Below, in pieces: positions 61,661-64,000 of a DNA stretch of 64,000 nucleotides; position 1 is the stretch's first letter, and each line of letters begins with the position of its first letter. Source of the DNA: an uncultured Neomegalonema sp. (GTDB taxonomy: Bacteria > Pseudomonadota > Alphaproteobacteria > Rhodobacterales > Rhodobacteraceae); contig CALDSD010000054.1 in the NCBI GenBank assembly GCA_937911325.1, positions 1-64,000 of the forward strand, written 5' to 3'. Under the pieces are notes generated by a model. That model was not told where the DNA came from. It did not search any database and was given only the letters and a program-made list of their open reading frames with translations. The translations under genes and the position numbers were made by a program.

Positions 61661-62191
61661 TTAACGCTTCGAGAACTGGAAGCTCCGGCGCGCTTTGCGT
61701 TTGCCGTACTTTTTCCGCTCCACGACACGGCTGTCGCGTGTGAGGAAGCCAGCGCTCTTCAACGACGGACGCAGGGTCGGATCGTAAAGCGACAGCGCCT
61801 TCGAAATGCCGTGCTTCACTGCGCCAGCCTGGCCCGACAGGCCACCGCCGGTGACCGTGCACAGCACATCGAATTGACCATCGACATTGGCCACCTCGAA
61901 GGGTTGGCGCACGACCATTTGAAGCACAGGGCGCGCGAAGTACTCGTTCACGTCCTTGTTCTTGCCGGCCGAGACACGGACCTGGATCTTGCCGGAACCC
62001 GGCATGACCCACACTCTCGCCACAGCGTCTTTCCGCTTTCCGGTGGCGTAAGCGCGACCGTACTCGTCCCGCACAGGTTCGCGATTGACTGTTTCATCCG
62101 GAGCGGCCGCGACAGCGTCTGCGGCGACGGCGTCCTTCAGCGCGTCGAGAGACTTTACGTCAGTCGCGGCGTCGGTGGTTTCTTCTGCCAT
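61661..62191 (-). CDS. rpsI: 30S ribosomal protein S9
   Basis: Ribosomal protein S9, 176 residues. The core starts [27 protein letters not shown] and ends with the P-site tail [17 protein letters not shown]. About 45 extra N-terminal residues, acidic and Ala-rich, precede the core; such extensions are common in alphaproteobacteria. It follows rplM by 29 bases in the usual order and ends in a strong terminator. Confidence 0.97.
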   Translation of the reverse strand: MAEETTDAATDVKSLDALKDAVAADAVAAAPDETVNREPVRDEYGRAYATGKRKDAVARVWVMPGSGKIQVRVSAGKNKDVNEYFARPVLQMVVRQPFEVANVDGQFDVLCTVTGGGLSGQAGAVKHGISKALSLYDPTLRPSLKSAGFLTRDSRVVERKKYGKRKARRSFQFSKR

Positions 62192-62220
62192 AATCAGGTT
62201 TGTCCTTAACCGCGGCGCTC

Positions 62221-62688
62221 TTACGAGCGGGTGTTCTTGGTGTTCATCGACTTGACGTCGAAGACTTCAGGTTGCTGCGCTTCGTGCGGGTGCTCGGACC
62301 CAGCGTAAACGCGCAAGTTCGTCAGTTGCTGACGGGTGAGCGGACCACCCGGCATCATCCGTTTAACCGCCCGGAAAACGAGCCGTTCCGGATGCGCGCT
62401 TTCAAGCGTTTGACGCGCGGTGCGCGACTTGATCCCACCCGGGTAGCCGGTGTGCCAGTGGAACACCATCTGCTCGCGCTTGCGGCCCGTCAGTTGAACC
62501 TTGTCGGCGTTCACAACGATAACGTTGTCGCCGCAGTCCATGTGGGGGGTGAATGTGGGCTTGTGCTTGCCGCGGAGCCGCGCTGCGATCAACGAGGCCA
62601 GGCGCCCCAGGACGACGCCCTCGGCGTCGACGATGATCCACTTTTTGCCTGCCGCAGCCTGCTCATGATTGGCGGAGTAGGTTTTCAT
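62221..62688 (-). CDS. rplM: 50S ribosomal protein L13
   Basis: Ribosomal protein L13, 155 residues. [29 protein letters not shown] and [18 protein letters not shown] are the family core, followed by [32 protein letters not shown]. It is the first gene of the rplM-rpsI operon; upstream lie a likely promoter and a perfect palindrome. Confidence 0.97.
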   Translation of the reverse strand: MKTYSANHEQAAAGKKWIIVDAEGVVLGRLASLIAARLRGKHKPTFTPHMDCGDNVIVVNADKVQLTGRKREQMVFHWHTGYPGGIKSRTARQTLESAHPERLVFRAVKRMMPGGPLTRQQLTNLRVYAGSEHPHEAQQPEVFDVKSMNTKNTRS

Positions 62689-62777
62689 CGGTTCTCGAGA
62701 CCTTGCATATTCGACAGCGAGCTGACGCCCCTGCGCAAAACAACGAAACGCGCCCCGAAAGACGCGTCGACAGCAGA

Positions 62778-62806
62778 GGTCTACCGAAACTCATGCAGAC
62801 AATCAA
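62778..62806 (-). promoter_or_regulatory. probable rplM-rpsI promoter
   Basis: In the minus direction TTGATT (62806-62801), a 17-base spacer and TAGACC (62783-62778). It predicts a leader of about 80 nt before rplM. The -10 is imperfect, as is common in this class. Confidence 0.45.
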
Positions 62807-62819
62807 GGCCAATATGGTG

Positions 62820-62838
62820 GAATTTCTTCAAGAAATTC
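62820..62838. promoter_or_regulatory. perfect 19-bp palindrome upstream of rplM
   Basis: GAATTTCTTCAAGAAATTC has two 9-bp arms around one base. It lies 14 bases upstream of the presumed -35 box, in a short AT-rich patch between the thioesterase stop and rplM. No T-run follows on either side, so an operator is more likely than a terminator. Confidence 0.6.
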
Positions 62839-62874
62839 AATGATCTTTGTTTGTGGTAATAGAATACCCCAAGT

Positions 62875-63303
62875 TCACCCGGTGGATTTCGGTGGGATCG
62901 CATAGGTGCACGTGGCGTGCGCCACCGGATCGGGCTTGCCGTCCGACCACAGCGTGACGTCGCCAACCGAAAGCGTCCGCCCCAGCTTGAGGATCCGCGC
63001 CTCTGCGATCATGTCCGCCAGCGCTGGCTTGCGCATGAAGTTGATGTTGAGGTTGGTCGTCACCGTGAGGGGTTCGCGCCCAATCATCCCAAGGGTCGCC
63101 GCATAGAAGGCGACATCCGCGAGCGCGAACATCGCCGGTCCGGAGACCGTCCCGCCAGGACGCAGATGTCGCTCAGCGATCGGCATGCGCATCCGCGAGC
63201 GCATCGACGACAGCTCTTCGACGACGAACTGCCCCCGAACCTGCGGAAAGACGTCATCCAGAAACTCTGAGAGTTCTCTCTCGGTCAGGACCGGCTGTTG
63301 CAT
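62875..63303 (-). CDS. PaaI family thioesterase (hotdog fold)
   Basis: A 142-residue hotdog-fold thioesterase. LRPGGTVSGPAMFALADVAFYAATLG holds the catalytic Asp/Ala helix region typical of PaaI, followed by TTNLNINFMRKPAL and the strand pattern GRTLSVGDVTLW. It hydrolyses acyl- or aryl-CoA. The ATG at 63303 has AGGGAAG upstream; the frame runs on 23 codons upstream without homology. It is divergent from an enoyl-CoA hydratase, so both may act on acyl-CoA. Confidence 0.9.
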   Translation of the reverse strand: MQQPVLTERELSEFLDDVFPQVRGQFVVEELSSMRSRMRMPIAERHLRPGGTVSGPAMFALADVAFYAATLGMIGREPLTVTTNLNINFMRKPALADMIAEARILKLGRTLSVGDVTLWSDGKPDPVAHATCTYAIPPKSTG

Positions 63304-63410
63304 CGCGCTTCCCTGTCTGCTCAAGCATTTCTTTGTGATTTCAGCTGCGCAGGCTATTCCCTCCATCAGCAAATCAAAAGCCGCAAGGCCTCAGCCCAAA
63401 TGGAGACACG

Positions 63411-64000
63411 ATGCCGGATGGAAATACAGTCGCCGCTGCGCCAGTCCTGCTGCGGGAAACGGAAGACCGGATCGCCACGCTCACGCTGAACCGACCCAAC
63501 CAGCTCAACGCGCTCTCTGAAGAGCTGATCGACGCGTTGCAAAGCGAGCTCGACCAGATCGCTGCCGACCGCGAGGTCAAGGTCGTGATCGTTCGGGGCG
63601 CTGGGCGCGCCTTTTGCGCCGGACACGATCTGAAGGAGATGACCGCGGCCCGCGGACGGGGTGACGATCTGGCCTATTTCACCAACCTGTTCGCCAAATG
63701 CGCGAAGATGATGACCAGCATTGTCCGTTTGCCCCAACCGGTGATCGCCGAAGTGGACGGCCTCGCCACCGCGGCCGGGTGCCAGCTTGTCGCCAGCTGC
63801 GATATGGCCGTCGCCGCCCGACGCGCCCAGTTCGGCGTGAATGGCGTGAATATCGGTCTGTTCTGCTCCACTCCGATGGTGGCGCGCAGCCGAAACATCC
63901 CGCGCAAGCATGCGTTCGAAATGCTGACCACCGGCGACTTCATCGATGCGGAGCGGGCGCAGGCTCTCGGGCTCGTCAATCGGTTGGCGCGTGTCGAAAC
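63411..64000 (+). CDS. enoyl-CoA hydratase/isomerase family protein (partial)
   Basis: The first 196 residues of a crotonase-fold enzyme; the gene runs off the right edge. TLTLNRPNQLNALSEELIDAL opens the fold. The oxyanion loops are GAGRAFCAGHDLKEM and ATAAGCQLVASCDMAVA, followed by FGVNGVNIGLFCSTP. GGAG precedes the ATG at 63411. The usual catalytic Glu in the second loop region is replaced by Gly-Cys-Gln, so hydratase activity is not certain. It is divergent from the thioesterase. Confidence 0.92.
   Translation, partial: MPDGNTVAAAPVLLRETEDRIATLTLNRPNQLNALSEELIDALQSELDQIAADREVKVVIVRGAGRAFCAGHDLKEMTAARGRGDDLAYFTNLFAKCAKMMTSIVRLPQPVIAEVDGLATAAGCQLVASCDMAVAARRAQFGVNGVNIGLFCSTPMVARSRNIPRKHAFEMLTTGDFIDAERAQALGLVNRLARVE

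Overview
The window is a 64-kb piece of an alphaproteobacterial chromosome with GC well above 60 % by eye. The group assignment rests on several typical arrangements: DUF4164-zapA followed by a 6S RNA, gap and pgk close together downstream of tkt, ccmE/ccmF/ccmH followed by a trypsin-like protease, hemP at the head of an iron gene run, and a ribosomal protein S9 with a long N-terminal extension. A Caulobacterales/Parvularculales-like relative is plausible, but that is inference.

Layout. 1-3.4 kb is a minus-strand iron run (hemP, an unknown protein, imelysin, porin). 3.4-4.2 kb is a dyad-rich non-coding block next to tRNA-Leu(CAA). 4.4-12.9 kb is housekeeping: DedA and DsbB membrane proteins, HNH nuclease, esterase, AlkA, GluQ-RS, an AbrB-family permease, a GlxA-type regulator, HisI, an Fe-S scaffold, 6S RNA, ZapA. 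13-17.6 kb holds transketolase, a divergent SDR/LysR pair and Tag. 18-21 kb is a type I secretion ATPase/adaptor pair. 21-25.4 kb has gap, a GNAT enzyme, a lipoprotein, pgk and trhO. 25.4-38.5 kb has a GT39 glycosyltransferase, a Tat-exported metallo-hydrolase, a likely small RNA with promoter and terminator, DUF465, pepN, a permease-less polyamine transporter (potF plus ATPase) with a putrescine-oxidase-like flavoenzyme, and glnE.

38.7-47.4 kb is an exopolysaccharide locus built from PEP-CTERM/exosortase-associated families: two tandem Wza-like export proteins, a beta-barrel, a secretion ATPase, a sugar transferase and a large TPR protein. No exosortase is in view. 47.6-53 kb holds DUF817 and a cytochrome c maturation operon carrying a phzF-family gene between ccmE and ccmF. 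53-56.3 kb has two tandem YihY proteins and argC.

The least explained parts are an AT-rich island (about 56.5-58.0 kb) with two unrecognised proteins meeting tail to tail, and a decayed stretch (59.8-61.5 kb). In the latter, remnants of a LysR regulator, a malate/lactate dehydrogenase and a GntR regulator remain; the last two look joined by one deletion across a former divergent promoter. The window ends with rpsI-rplM, a thioesterase and a partial enoyl-CoA hydratase. Starts were chosen by ribosome-binding site and family length. GC, repeat and structure statements come from reading by eye.
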